Assembly (NCBI RefSeq): GCF_001282115.1 | Contig: NZ_LJBR01000023.1 | Coordinates: 1-49,119, forward strand | Source of the DNA: Streptomyces sp. NRRL B-24085 | Lineage (GTDB): Bacteria > Actinomycetota > Actinomycetes > Streptomycetales > Streptomycetaceae | Reading direction: 5' to 3' | Length of the DNA: 49,119 bases | Shown: one piece after another, positions 8,618 through 18,259 of the stretch | Numbering within the stretch: the first letter of the stretch is position 1 | Layout: each line of letters begins with the position of its first letter | Translations under genes and position numbers: made by a program | The notes under the pieces: generated by a model | What the model was told of the DNA's origin: nothing | The model's input: only the letters and a program-made list of their open reading frames with translations | Databases searched by the model: none

Positions 8618-8823
8618 CGCGGCAGCGTAGCGCCGCGGTACGAGTGGACGGGTCAACCGGTCGCGGTACCACGCGAGTTGTACGACCACAGCGGCTACCG
8701 CGCCCGATGGGCCATGAGTTCCAACCGCTGTGGGACGCGGGCGGCCGGCGGGCCGCCGTACGTTCGGTGACACCACGGAGCCGGCCGACCACCGGCACCG
8801 CACCGAAAGGGGAATCGGCACTC

Positions 8824-9213
8824 ATGAACATACGCAAGCGCATCGCCCTCGCCGCGGCGGTCACCGCCCTCGGCACCGGACTGGCCGTCGCTCCCGCGGC
8901 ACACGCCGCGCCGGCGCACTCCGTCCAGCAGGCGGCCGTGAAGGCCTCGTGCAACCACTACAGCGGGACCAAGCTGACGAAGGCGGGGCAGACCGGATCC
9001 GCCGCGGCGAAGCGGATCAGGGAAGTCCAGTGCCTGATCAACATCAACACGTCCTATCCGACCCTGCTGGACGTGGACGGCAAGTTCGGCACCAAGACGT
9101 ACAACGCCGTGGTGAGCGTGCAGAAGCACGCCTTCCCGAACGACTCCAGCCAGTGGGACGGCCAGGTCGGCACGAAGACCTGGGCGAAGCTGCGCTCGGG
9201 TGTGTGGTGGTAG
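8824..9213 (+). CDS. Secreted peptidoglycan-binding domain protein
   Basis: A 129-aa protein. Residues 1-28 form a signal peptide ending AHA-AP. The rest is one PG_binding_1-like domain (about 42-127) with the marks VQCLININ, DVDGKFGTKTYNAVVSVQK and the terminal WDGQVGTKTWAKL. There is no catalytic domain, so it would bind the cell wall or be released. The start is ATG after an AAAGGGGAA site. It is divergent from the two-component system, which could regulate it. Confidence 0.85.
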   Translation: MNIRKRIALAAAVTALGTGLAVAPAAHAAPAHSVQQAAVKASCNHYSGTKLTKAGQTGSAAAKRIREVQCLININTSYPTLLDVDGKFGTKTYNAVVSVQKHAFPNDSSQWDGQVGTKTWAKLRSGVWW

Positions 9214-9307
9214 ACGCCCCTCGCTCCTACCGAGGGTGACAGCAGCGGGTTCGCGCTCCTGGGGGGAGGGAGTCGCTGACAGCGACTTCCAGGGCCGGGC
9301 TCGCATG

Positions 9308-9349
9308 ACGTCGGCCTCCAAGCCTGATCGTGGCCTTGGAGGCCGACGT
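9308..9349. terminator. Perfect 15-bp inverted repeat
   Basis: ACGTCGGCCTCCAAG (9308-9322) pairs exactly with CTTGGAGGCCGACGT (9335-9349) around a 12-nt loop. It lies 95 bp after the peptidoglycan-binding gene and 92 bp before the HEAT-repeat gene, and could be the terminator of the former. The loop is long for a terminator, so a protein-binding site is the alternative. Confidence 0.55.
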
Positions 9350-9440
9350 TGCTGTACCCGCCGTAAAAGCCGTATGCGGAGCCGCAGAGACGCAGTGCAA
9401 CCTCCCGCGGGTTCAGTGGTCTTACTTGCCGGGGGTGCAC

Positions 9441-10937
9441 ATGACGGCAGAACACCAGATTGCCTTCTTCCTGAGGGAACTGGAGACGGGCGACACCTGG
9501 CGACGCGCAGCAGCGGCAAAAGGGCTCGGCGCACTCGGCACCGCCGAGCACGCCGCGGTGCTCGTACGGGCGGCCGCCGACCCCTCGCCCGAGGTCCGGG
9601 AAGGCGCGGCGGTGGGCCTGGGCAGGCTGGGGGTCGCGGCGGGCATGGCGGAGACCCTGTGCACTCTGATGGACGACGACGATCCCCGGGTGCGCAGACA
9701 GGCTTCTCTGGCGTCCCGCCGGCTCGGGCTGCGCGATCGCCAAGTCGTGGACGCCTATGGGCGACTGCTCGGCGATCCTGACCATCACCTGCGGATCAAC
9801 GCGTTGGACGCGTTGCAGGAGTTGGGCGTACCCGGTGACGTTCCCGCGCTGGTCCGGCTGCTGGGTGACCCCTTGGACGCTATCTGGGGTCGGGCGCGGG
9901 CCATGGTTTTCGAGTTCCGGGAAAACCCGGACGTCGAGGCGGAGGTGGTCCGCACGGCCCAGTGGGGGGCGGACTCCGCCCGGGTGCTCGCCCTGTGCAT
10001 GCTGCCGGACCAGCACGTCGACCGGCTGCTCCCGTCGCTGCTGCGAAATCTCACGGACGACCCTTCCACCGAGGTGCGCCGCGCCGTGGCTTTCCGACTC
10101 ACGTTCAGGAGCCGCCCGGAGACGCGGGACGCGCTGTTCGCCGCCCTGAAGGCGGAGCGGGAGCCGGCCGTGGCCTCACAACTGCTGTTCCTACTTGACC
10201 GATCGGGGGACGAACGGCTGTTGGCCCCGGCCTCCCGATGGCTGAGCGACGAGCGGGTGGGTCCATCGGCCGCCGCTGCCCTGGGGTCCGTCGGCGGCAA
10301 GGTCGCCGCGCGGCTCCTGCGGGCCCTTCTCACCGACCCGGCGACGACCCCACGCACGCTGGCCGCAGCGGCAACGGCTTACGGAGACATGGGGCGATGG
10401 GACGCCGTATGGCTGCTGCTGCCCCTGCTGAACCATGCCGAGCCCGAGGTGTACGAAGGTGCGCTGCGCGGCCTGGACGCCATGGCCGACACGGGATTCC
10501 GGCCCTGGGAACGCGCGGCGGTCGCCCGGGCTGTGGTGGCCCGTCTTGACGTCCGACCCACTTTGGTCGGAGTGGCGGAGAGGGTTCTCACGGGCCTGCC
10601 GGAAGCCCTGCCCGGGCTGCGGGAACTGGTGGACCGGGCCCCGTCCCCCCTTGTCCGATCCGCCGCGCTGTCGCTCCTCGACCCGCACAATGCGACGGAC
10701 GCCGACACCCGGCATGATCTGCCGCTCTTCGTGCGGCACTTGGACGACGTCGATATGTGGGTGCGCAAAGTCGCCGCGGAAGGAATCGCCCACTGGGTGG
10801 AGGAGACCGGCACGCTCCCGCCGGGCGAGGAGCATCTGCGCGACCGGCTCACCGCCCTGGACGCGGACCCGTCCGACTTCGTACGCGAGGCGGCTGCCGA
10901 GGCGTTGCGCGCCCTGGACCGCTGCCGGAACAGCTGA
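9441..10937 (+). CDS. HEAT-repeat protein
   Basis: A 498-aa protein built of tandem helical repeats of about 30-35 residues across its whole length. Examples are the units with AAAKGLGALG, VREGAAVGLGRLG, VRRQASLASRRLG and LRINALDALQELG. There is no signal peptide and no catalytic motif, so it is probably a cytoplasmic scaffold. The start is ATG at 9441, where the repeat pattern begins; the open frame upstream includes part of an inverted repeat and is not protein-like. It lies 293 bp upstream of, and on the same strand as, the MoxR-VWA operon. Functional association is possible but there is no overlap. Confidence 0.85.
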   Translation: MTAEHQIAFFLRELETGDTWRRAAAAKGLGALGTAEHAAVLVRAAADPSPEVREGAAVGLGRLGVAAGMAETLCTLMDDDDPRVRRQASLASRRLGLRDRQVVDAYGRLLGDPDHHLRINALDALQELGVPGDVPALVRLLGDPLDAIWGRARAMVFEFRENPDVEAEVVRTAQWGADSARVLALCMLPDQHVDRLLPSLLRNLTDDPSTEVRRAVAFRLTFRSRPETRDALFAALKAEREPAVASQLLFLLDRSGDERLLAPASRWLSDERVGPSAAAALGSVGGKVAARLLRALLTDPATTPRTLAAAATAYGDMGRWDAVWLLLPLLNHAEPEVYEGALRGLDAMADTGFRPWERAAVARAVVARLDVRPTLVGVAERVLTGLPEALPGLRELVDRAPSPLVRSAALSLLDPHNATDADTRHDLPLFVRHLDDVDMWVRKVAAEGIAHWVEETGTLPPGEEHLRDRLTALDADPSDFVREAAAEALRALDRCRNS

Positions 10938-11230
10938 CCGGCACAAGTACGTGTCGACGGCAGGCTGTCCATCCTTCCGGCGACCACCCCCACCTGGCCG
11001 AAACCGCACGGTCGGACACCCCTCCGCATGCCTTCCCGCGCCACGCGCAACAGTGGACTCACCCACCCCGCACACCCGCGGCGCCGGACCGCGACAGCTG
11101 TGTGACCCGCTTCCGCCACCGATTGTCAGTGATCGCCGCTAACGTTCCTCACATCGTCGCACTGACGCCGGGGCGTACCCGGCTGAACTGTGCTTTCTTC
11201 TTGCTGACTTGTTGTGGAAGGCGGGGACTC

Positions 11231-12097
11231 GTGGGTTGGCTCTCGGCGGGTGACGGGTATGAAGTCGCCCTGGTGGACGGGCGGGTGGCGGCGCGTGCCA
11301 CCTCGGGCCGGGCTGCGGGGCGGCAGCTGAAATCGCTGCCGCGCGCGCTGCGCGACCATCCCGAGGTGGACCGGCTGCGACGGTTCGCCGAATGGCTGGA
11401 TCGGCACGCCACCGCATGCGTCGCCCAGGTCGACTCCTGGATGGTGTCGTCGCTTCCCGTCCCCACCGGTCTGCTGGCCCGGGTGTGGCCGGACGAGGCC
11501 TGGCAGTCGGCGCTGCGCGACCTCGCCGTGGTGGGTGACGATCCCGACGAGGTCGGTTTCCTGCGCGGTGCCACGGAAGACGGCGAACTGCGCGTGGTGA
11601 ACCTCGACGGCGAGACGGTACGGCTGTCCCCGCGTACGGTCACGCTGCCGCACCCGGTGCTGCTCCCGGACCTCGACGACATCCGCGAGTTCGCGGCGGA
11701 GCTGGGCATCGTGCAGCGCGTGGAGCAGATCCACCGCGCGACCTGGCAGCGCCCCGAGGACCTCGACCCGAAGGCCCGGGAGATACGGGAGTTCGCCGGA
11801 GGGTCCTTCCGTTCCCGCTTCGCCCTGGCCGCGCGGGCGAGTTCGCTCGGCTACCGCGTCTCGGGGGGCTACGCCACGGCCCGGGTCCGCGACGGCGACC
11901 GCACCGTGGAGGCCGCCGTGTGGATCGGCGAACCGTACTGGGAGGACACGGTGGAGACCGGCGGCCTCACCTGGCAGGACCTCGACGGCCGCGCCCTGCC
12001 GCTGCGGGAGGTGGGCCCGGTGGCCTGGTCGGAGGGGATGCGGATGGCCGCGGCGCTGTACGCCGGGCGAACGATCGAGGAAGGCAAGGACGCATGA
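11231..12097 (+). CDS. DUF4132-like protein, first gene of the MoxR-VWA operon
   Basis: A 288-aa protein starting at GTG 11231 (after GGCGGGGA). It resembles the DUF4132 region: a helical segment (LKSLPRALRDHPEVDRLRR), then ATEDGELRVVNLDGETVRL, the conserved HPVLLPDLDDIREFAAELGI, and an alpha/beta C-terminus ending near EGMRMAAALYAG. DUF4132 occurs in E. coli YehI/MolR, where it is fused to a WGR domain; no WGR domain is evident here. The stop overlaps the ATG of the next gene (ATGA, 12094-12097). The biochemical role is unknown. Confidence 0.7.
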   Translation: MGWLSAGDGYEVALVDGRVAARATSGRAAGRQLKSLPRALRDHPEVDRLRRFAEWLDRHATACVAQVDSWMVSSLPVPTGLLARVWPDEAWQSALRDLAVVGDDPDEVGFLRGATEDGELRVVNLDGETVRLSPRTVTLPHPVLLPDLDDIREFAAELGIVQRVEQIHRATWQRPEDLDPKAREIREFAGGSFRSRFALAARASSLGYRVSGGYATARVRDGDRTVEAAVWIGEPYWEDTVETGGLTWQDLDGRALPLREVGPVAWSEGMRMAAALYAGRTIEEGKDA

Positions 12098-15000
12098 GCG
12101 GGGGGACGCAGGTGTCGTACGAGGAACTGCTGACGGCGGGTGCGGTCCTGCCGCCGGACACCGAGGAGGCCGGCGAGCGGGCGGTGCCTCTGACGGCACG
12201 CGCGTACCACCACCCGGGCCTCGACGACCGGGTGGTGGTGCGGCTGGTCGCAGGCGAGCTGGGCGCCGCCGAGGACCTGGCGGCCGGCTTCCTCGGCCTG
12301 GAACCGGCCGCCGAGCCCGCCGTCGTGGGCCTCGGACTGCGCCAGTCGCTGGGCTTTCCCGAGTGGGTGCTGGTGCACCACCCCGAGGACGGCCACCACG
12401 CCCTGGGGGTCGTCCCCGACCTGGAGCGAGCGGCCCGGCAGGTCAAGTCCCGCCCGAAGGCCGCGCTGGACGCCTACCTGGAACTCGGCCGGCGGCTTGC
12501 CGCGTCGGTGCCGCACTTCCTGCCGACCTTCTACGAGCAGGCCGGCCGGGTGTTCCTCGCCGAGGAGAACGCCACCTATGCGGCCCAGTTGTTCACCCGC
12601 GCCCGCAAGGCGGAGGCGGAGCACGGACTGACGGTGGAGGAGGACCGCCTGGACGCGGTGTTCCTGGAGTTCGCGCTGGCCGGGGCGCTGCCCGTGAAGG
12701 TGCTCTCCGCCTACGGCAGGGAGCTCGCCGCCCGGGTCTCCGCCGGGGAGGCACTGGAGCGCTTCACCCGGCTGTGCCTGCGCCGCACCGCGGGCGGTCT
12801 GCCGCCGTCCGCCCAGATGGCCAACGACCTGCGCAAGCTGGCCCGTGGCGCCGGCCAGGACGCCGACCGGGCCGAGCAGGACTACCTGGCCGAGCTGCTC
12901 GGGCTGCCGGCCACGCTGCGCGCCGCGGGCGGCTGGTGGAAGGGCCACCGGGCCGCGCTGGTGGCGCTGGCCGAGCGGGAACCGCAGGTACGCGGCGCCC
13001 TGCTGGACATGATCCCGGCCGGCGGTGACACGGACATGCCCGCCATGTGGCTCGAGGTCCTGGAGACGTCCGGCGCCACGACGGGACTGTGGGACGACAC
13101 TCTGCCCGCGCACCAGCGGCCGAGCGACGGCACCGCGGGCTGGCTGGAGCGCTTCCTGACGTTCCGGGAGCGGGCCCGGTCCTGGCGCGGCTCCACCCGG
13201 ATGCCGGAGCTCTACCCGCTGGTGGAGCGGGCGGCGACCCGGCTGCGCACCGAACTCACCGCGTCGGAGCGGGGGTTGAGGGTCACGCACGACATCGACC
13301 TGATCGACCTGCTGCTGTCCCTGGACGTGCCGGTCGCCGCTCCCGCCAAGGACCAGGACCTGCCGCTGACGGCATGGGCCATCGGGGACGGACAGCGTGA
13401 GCTGACCCTCCTGGGCGCCGATCCGCGGTTCCGTGACGCCTTCCTGCTCGGAGCCGACCGTTTCCACCAGGGCGACCAGGCACTGCGCGCCATCCGTCTG
13501 CTGGCGGCCTCGCCCGGCGGTCGCCCGTGGCTGACGGAGTGGGTCCGCAGCGTGGTGCGAGGCTTCACCGCCGTCGGTCTGCCCGGACTGCCCCATGCGC
13601 TGAACCGGCTCGGGTGGCTGCCCGCCGAGGCACTGGCGCTGGCCGAGGACGACGCCCGCGCCGCCGTCGGCACCGACCTCGCGCCGGTACTGGCCCGCAC
13701 CCTGCGAGCCGGACTCTTCGACGAACTCGGCTGGCCCGCCTGGGAGGAGGCGACGGCCGAGCTCGTCGCCAAGGACCGGGTGGAGGACCTCGTGGTCGCC
13801 GACGCCTGGCCCCACCTCGTCGTGGCCGGCAAGACCCAGGCCCGTGTGATCGGCGCCGGCGGCACCGTACTCACGCACGACCTGCGGCTCCCGGCGAACG
13901 ACGTCTCGGGTGACCCGGGTTTCCACCACGTGGACGGCGAACTCCTCGTGTACTGGAACTCCCGCAGAGACGGTCTGCGCGGCTACTGGCACTCGCGCGC
14001 CGACCGCGTCGAGTCCCTCAAGGGCGCGCACGCCACGCGGGGCACCGAGATGGACTGGTACCGCGGCGACTTCCCGATCACGCTGCCCCTGCCGGGCGGT
14101 GGCCGGACCACCGGTCGCGGAGTGGTGCACGCCGGGGACACCACCCTGCCCGACGAACGGCCGCTGCTCTTCGACGGATCGTCCTACTGGGTGTGGCACG
14201 CGGACTCCGAGGACCGCGCGGCGCACGGCTGGTACGAGTACGACCCGGCCACCAACGAGCGCGGGCGGATGAGCAAGCCCGCCTTCCTCGCCGACGCCCT
14301 GCGTGACGCCCCCGAGGGCAGCAGTTACGTGGGCGGCAGACTGCGCCCGTCCCCCACCGCCGAAGCCAGCCCCAGCTGCGCTCCCGTGGACGGTCTGGTC
14401 GGCCTGCGGGTGATCGAGCTGCCCGGCGGTTCGCATCGCGCCGAGGACCTCGCCGGACACCGCGTCACCCTGCCCGCCGGAGCCGGTGTGCCCTACGAGC
14501 TCATCGTCTTCCCCGGCGCGGACCGGGCCACCGCCGTCGTCCGCGACAACTGGCAGCTCCGCCTGGTCGACGCCGACGGCGTGCACACCGCCTGGGCCAA
14601 GACCGACCGCACCCCCGGCAACTTCGGCGAGGGCACCCTGCTGCTTCCTCCCGTGCAGTTCTGGGAGTGCCTGACGGCCCGTGACCCCGAAGGGTCGAAG
14701 GCACTGCGGACCATCGACCGCGACACGGCCGCCGCCCTGCTTACGGCAGCGGCCGACCAGGACGAGCAGGCGCTGACCGACACCGTCCGAGCCCTCCTCC
14801 CCGTCAGCCATGACGGGCTCGTGAAGGGCATCGCCGGAGTCGCCCGCTACGCCGCCGCCCAGCAGGCCGTGCTGGACGCGGCGGCCACCCGGCTGACCCG
14901 CGCCCTGGAAGGCGGCCTGGAGGAGGAAGGGCCGGGCGGACCGGCGGACGTCAAGCTCATGGCGGCGACGAACGGGCTCGGCTGCTCCCACGGCTACTGG

Positions 15001-16998
15001 TGGAACCGCGACGACGAGTCCGACACCGTCTTCCGCACCCTGCGCGTCCTGGCCCGGGCCACCGGACTCGCCGACACCGCCCTGCCCGACCTCACGGAGG
15101 TGCGTCTCCACCTCGACGGTCACCCCCTGCCCTCCGGACAGCCCGACCTGGAGTCCCTGCTGGAGAGGACGACCGCACTGGCCTACCGGGCCGTCGGCGG
15201 CACCACCGCCCAGGACCACCGCGAGGTCCTGTGCACCCTCCTCGCCGAGTTCGACCGCCTGGGTCTGACACCGGACGACTCCACCGCCTGGCGGAAGGTG
15301 CACCTGCACCTGGAGGCGGCGACGCTGCGCACCACAGCGGGCGGATGGCGCGAAGGCTCCTGGAACGGCGTGCTCCCGCTCGCCGACGGCTCCTTCATCG
15401 CCGTGACGGGCCGCAACTCCCTCGACGACGACCGTGCCTGCTTCACCGGCTACTTCCACGACCCGGCCGGACGCTTCGAGACACCCCTGCCCTACAAGGC
15501 GCTCCAGTCACGGCCGTTGGGCGAGAGCACGGCCCCGGGCAGGATCCGGACGTTCCTCGCCGAACTGGCCGAGCGCGGCCCGGCCCCCTGGTTCCCGGAG
15601 GCCGCCGAGGAGTTCGCCCGCCTCACCGGCGTGACCGAGACGACGGCCCGGCTCGTCGTGGCCGGCATGCCGAGGATCGACGTCTACGAGCGCAACTTCC
15701 TCAGCGCCGAGACCCGCGCCCTCATCGGGGTGAAGGTGGGCCCGGCGGCGGTCGCCAAGGACGAACTGCGCGGCGTCGACGGCGCGGTGCGGGCCGCGGT
15801 CGTGGGCGCCCTGCTGCCCGCCGAGCCCGCCCGGCTGTGGACCGAGGGCCCGGACGTGGCGGCCGCCGCCGCGGTGTGGAACGCCAAGGTGGGCAAGCGG
15901 GTGGCCGTCCCGGAGGCACTGCTCGGTGACGCGATCCGTGCCTTCCGGTACCCCTCCTGGCCGATCCGGCAGGCGCTGCCCGCCCTGCTGGACCCGGCCG
16001 CCTCCCCCCGGCTCAGCCGGGACCTCACCTGGGCGGTCAGCGGGGACCGGGCCAAGCCCGTCGGCGACGACACGGAAGGGTTCACCGCGGACACGCTGGT
16101 CGGCGCGGTCGGTCTGCTCGCCTGGCTCGCCCACCGGCTGCCCGCCGGCGACCCGGTCCGCGCCGCACTGCCCCCGGCTCTCACCGTCGTCCGCGAACGG
16201 CTTGCCCACCCCGGACTGATGCTCGACCTCGGGCGTTACATCAGCCTCCCCGACTTCCGGAAGACCGCCGGCACGCCCACCGAGATCGGCCCGGGCTTCG
16301 AGCGGTACGGCGCCGTCGTCCTGGCCACCCACGACGACCGGCCCGCCCCGGCCGTCCGCGTCGACCTCCTCGACGAGGCGGGCCAGGACCCCTATCTGCC
16401 GGCGGTGCGCGTCGACAGCCAGCAGCCCTACGGCGTCGAGGTGGCGCTGCGTCTGGTCCGCGACCAGAGGCTCGCTGCCCTGCTCGCCGATCCCGGGGAG
16501 CCGATCGCTGGGGGCCGCGGCAAGGACGGCACCTGGTGGCCGCAGGACCCCAGTCGTTCGGTTCCCGATCTGGTCACCGAGGTGGCCAAGGAGCACGGAC
16601 TGGGTGAGGACGCCGCCACGCTCTATCTGATGCTGCTGGCGATGCCTGACCCGACCGACCGCATGACGGCCCGGTGGACGGGCTGGAAGCCGGCACGGCT
16701 GAAGGCGGCGCGCGCCGAGCTGGCCGCGACCGGTCTCGTAGTGGAGGCCAGCCGGACCCGGGCGGGCCGCTCGCTGTTCCTGCCCGGTGGCTGGGTGGAG
16801 CAGTCGGCCCCGCGGGTGCCGCTGGAGCGCTGGAAGCTGCCGCTGTTCGGCGAGATGAGCGACGATCACGTCCCGTTCGGCGTCATCGTCCCGTTCGAAC
16901 CGGTCGCGGACCTGTTCCGCAGGGCGTGGCAGCGGGTCCAGGACGGCGACGCTCCCCGGTTCGAGGAGCTGAAGGTCCGGCGGGGTCGGCGCCGCTGA
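12094..16998 (+). CDS. Giant uncharacterised protein of the MoxR-VWA operon
   Basis: A 1634-aa cytoplasmic protein without signal peptide or membrane helices. I do not recognise a catalytic domain. The N-terminal 200 residues are helical with a TPR-like look (YAAQLFTRARKAEAEHGL). The middle (about 560-860) is beta-rich with Trp/Tyr-Gly repeats such as WNSRRDGLRGYWHSR and SSYWVWHADSED, suggesting a propeller-like or substrate-recognition region. The C-terminal part has winged-helix-like text near ARLKAARAELAATGLV. It is coupled to the upstream gene by ATGA overlap. It probably serves as the large substrate-recruiting subunit for the MoxR ATPase; this role is inferred from context only. Confidence 0.75.
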   Translation: MSGGTQVSYEELLTAGAVLPPDTEEAGERAVPLTARAYHHPGLDDRVVVRLVAGELGAAEDLAAGFLGLEPAAEPAVVGLGLRQSLGFPEWVLVHHPEDGHHALGVVPDLERAARQVKSRPKAALDAYLELGRRLAASVPHFLPTFYEQAGRVFLAEENATYAAQLFTRARKAEAEHGLTVEEDRLDAVFLEFALAGALPVKVLSAYGRELAARVSAGEALERFTRLCLRRTAGGLPPSAQMANDLRKLARGAGQDADRAEQDYLAELLGLPATLRAAGGWWKGHRAALVALAEREPQVRGALLDMIPAGGDTDMPAMWLEVLETSGATTGLWDDTLPAHQRPSDGTAGWLERFLTFRERARSWRGSTRMPELYPLVERAATRLRTELTASERGLRVTHDIDLIDLLLSLDVPVAAPAKDQDLPLTAWAIGDGQRELTLLGADPRFRDAFLLGADRFHQGDQALRAIRLLAASPGGRPWLTEWVRSVVRGFTAVGLPGLPHALNRLGWLPAEALALAEDDARAAVGTDLAPVLARTLRAGLFDELGWPAWEEATAELVAKDRVEDLVVADAWPHLVVAGKTQARVIGAGGTVLTHDLRLPANDVSGDPGFHHVDGELLVYWNSRRDGLRGYWHSRADRVESLKGAHATRGTEMDWYRGDFPITLPLPGGGRTTGRGVVHAGDTTLPDERPLLFDGSSYWVWHADSEDRAAHGWYEYDPATNERGRMSKPAFLADALRDAPEGSSYVGGRLRPSPTAEASPSCAPVDGLVGLRVIELPGGSHRAEDLAGHRVTLPAGAGVPYELIVFPGADRATAVVRDNWQLRLVDADGVHTAWAKTDRTPGNFGEGTLLLPPVQFWECLTARDPEGSKALRTIDRDTAAALLTAAADQDEQALTDTVRALLPVSHDGLVKGIAGVARYAAAQQAVLDAAATRLTRALEGGLEEEGPGGPADVKLMAATNGLGCSHGYWWNRDDESDTVFRTLRVLARATGLADTALPDLTEVRLHLDGHPLPSGQPDLESLLERTTALAYRAVGGTTAQDHREVLCTLLAEFDRLGLTPDDSTAWRKVHLHLEAATLRTTAGGWREGSWNGVLPLADGSFIAVTGRNSLDDDRACFTGYFHDPAGRFETPLPYKALQSRPLGESTAPGRIRTFLAELAERGPAPWFPEAAEEFARLTGVTETTARLVVAGMPRIDVYERNFLSAETRALIGVKVGPAAVAKDELRGVDGAVRAAVVGALLPAEPARLWTEGPDVAAAAAVWNAKVGKRVAVPEALLGDAIRAFRYPSWPIRQALPALLDPAASPRLSRDLTWAVSGDRAKPVGDDTEGFTADTLVGAVGLLAWLAHRLPAGDPVRAALPPALTVVRERLAHPGLMLDLGRYISLPDFRKTAGTPTEIGPGFERYGAVVLATHDDRPAPAVRVDLLDEAGQDPYLPAVRVDSQQPYGVEVALRLVRDQRLAALLADPGEPIAGGRGKDGTWWPQDPSRSVPDLVTEVAKEHGLGEDAATLYLMLLAMPDPTDRMTARWTGWKPARLKAARAELAATGLVVEASRTRAGRSLFLPGGWVEQSAPRVPLERWKLPLFGEMSDDHVPFGVIVPFEPVADLFRRAWQRVQDGDAPRFEELKVRRGRRR

Positions 16999-17098
16999 CG
17001 TATCACCGGCTCGGGGCGCCGCCCGCCGACGGCGCCCCTCCCCCCACCTGCACTCCCCCACACATCGACACCGACCGATCTACCGAGCAAGGACCTCC

Positions 17099-18259
17099 AT
17101 GCCCCTGACCGACACGGTGACGGCCCTTCCGGCCCGGCAGACCCTGCCCGCCGAAGAGCGCTTCGCCACCGAACTCGCCTTCCTCGCCGCCCACGACGAC
17201 GGCCCTCGCCCGCCCGGCTGGCTGCTGACGCCCCGCGCGGTGATCACCTTCGTCTGCGGCAGCGGCGGCGAAGCCCTCAAGCTGCCCGAGGCGACCGAGG
17301 GAGTGCCGGACGAACTCGTGATCGCCCCGAAGTTCGTCGGTGAACGCGCCCTGGTGGAGCGGTGCGTGGTCACCCTCGCCGGCGAGCGCGGGCTGCTGCT
17401 CGTCGGCGAGCCGGGCACCGCCAAGTCCATGCTGTCGGAACTGCTGTCGGCGGCCGTCTGCGGCACCAGCGCGCTCACCGTGCAGGGCACCGCGGGCACC
17501 ACCGAGGACGCCCTGCGCTACGGCTGGAACTACGCGCTGCTCCTCGCCCAGGGCCCGACCCCGCAGGCCCTGGTGGACTCACCGGTGCTCGCCGCGATGC
17601 GCGCCGGGAAAGTGGCCCGTATCGAGGAGATCACCCGCTGCCTGCCCGAGGTGCAGGACGCCCTGGTGTCGATCCTCTCGGACCGGCGGATGAGCGTCCC
17701 GGAGCTGTCCGGCACCGAGGACGCCCAGGTCGCCGCCGTTCCCGGCTTCACCGTCATCGCCACCGCCAACCTCCGCGACCGCGGGGTGTCGGAGATGTCC
17801 GCCGCCCTCAAACGCCGCTTCAACTTCGAGACGGTGCACCCGATCGCGGACGTCGAGGCCGAGACCGAACTCGTCAAGCGGCAGGCCAAGGCGGCCGTCG
17901 CACGGGCCGGCGCGGCCTTCGGCGTCGACGACGCGGTCCTCGACGTCCTGGTCACCGTCTTCCGCGACCTGCGGGCCGGACGCTCCGCCGAGGGCTGGGA
18001 CGTCGAGCGCCCCGGCACGGTGATGTCCACCGCGGAGGCGGTGCAGGTCGCCGTCTCCCTGGGGGTGGCCGCCGCCTATCTCCCCGGCGGGGACACGCTC
18101 GACCTGGTACCTGGCCATCTGCTGGGCGTGGTCCGCAAGGACGACCCGTCCGACCATGCGCGACTGCTCGGCTACTGGGACGGGCCGGTGCGCCGCCGCG
18201 CCGAGGACGGCTCGGCGACCTGGCGGCGCCTGTGGGACCTGCGGGAGAACCTCCGGTGA
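17099..18259 (+). CDS. MoxR-type AAA+ ATPase
   Basis: A 386-aa ATPase. Walker A is GEPGTAKS (103-110). A Walker B-like segment is VARIEE (172-177). Sensor 1 is Asn224 in ATANLRDRG, and arginine-finger candidates are Arg239-Arg240. The stretch CLPEVQDALVSILSDRRM is the typical MoxR segment after Walker B. MoxR proteins remodel or activate partners, usually through a VWA-domain protein; the next gene encodes one. The stop overlaps the GTG of that gene (GTGA, 18256-18259). There are 100 bp between it and the giant protein gene. Confidence 0.93.
   Translation: MPLTDTVTALPARQTLPAEERFATELAFLAAHDDGPRPPGWLLTPRAVITFVCGSGGEALKLPEATEGVPDELVIAPKFVGERALVERCVVTLAGERGLLLVGEPGTAKSMLSELLSAAVCGTSALTVQGTAGTTEDALRYGWNYALLLAQGPTPQALVDSPVLAAMRAGKVARIEEITRCLPEVQDALVSILSDRRMSVPELSGTEDAQVAAVPGFTVIATANLRDRGVSEMSAALKRRFNFETVHPIADVEAETELVKRQAKAAVARAGAAFGVDDAVLDVLVTVFRDLRAGRSAEGWDVERPGTVMSTAEAVQVAVSLGVAAAYLPGGDTLDLVPGHLLGVVRKDDPSDHARLLGYWDGPVRRRAEDGSATWRRLWDLRENLR

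Noticed and set aside
11869..15459. Very long open frame on the minus strand opposite the MoxR-VWA operon
   Set aside because: Its predicted protein is rich in Arg, Gly and Gln without domains, and it mirrors the GC bias of the real plus-strand genes.
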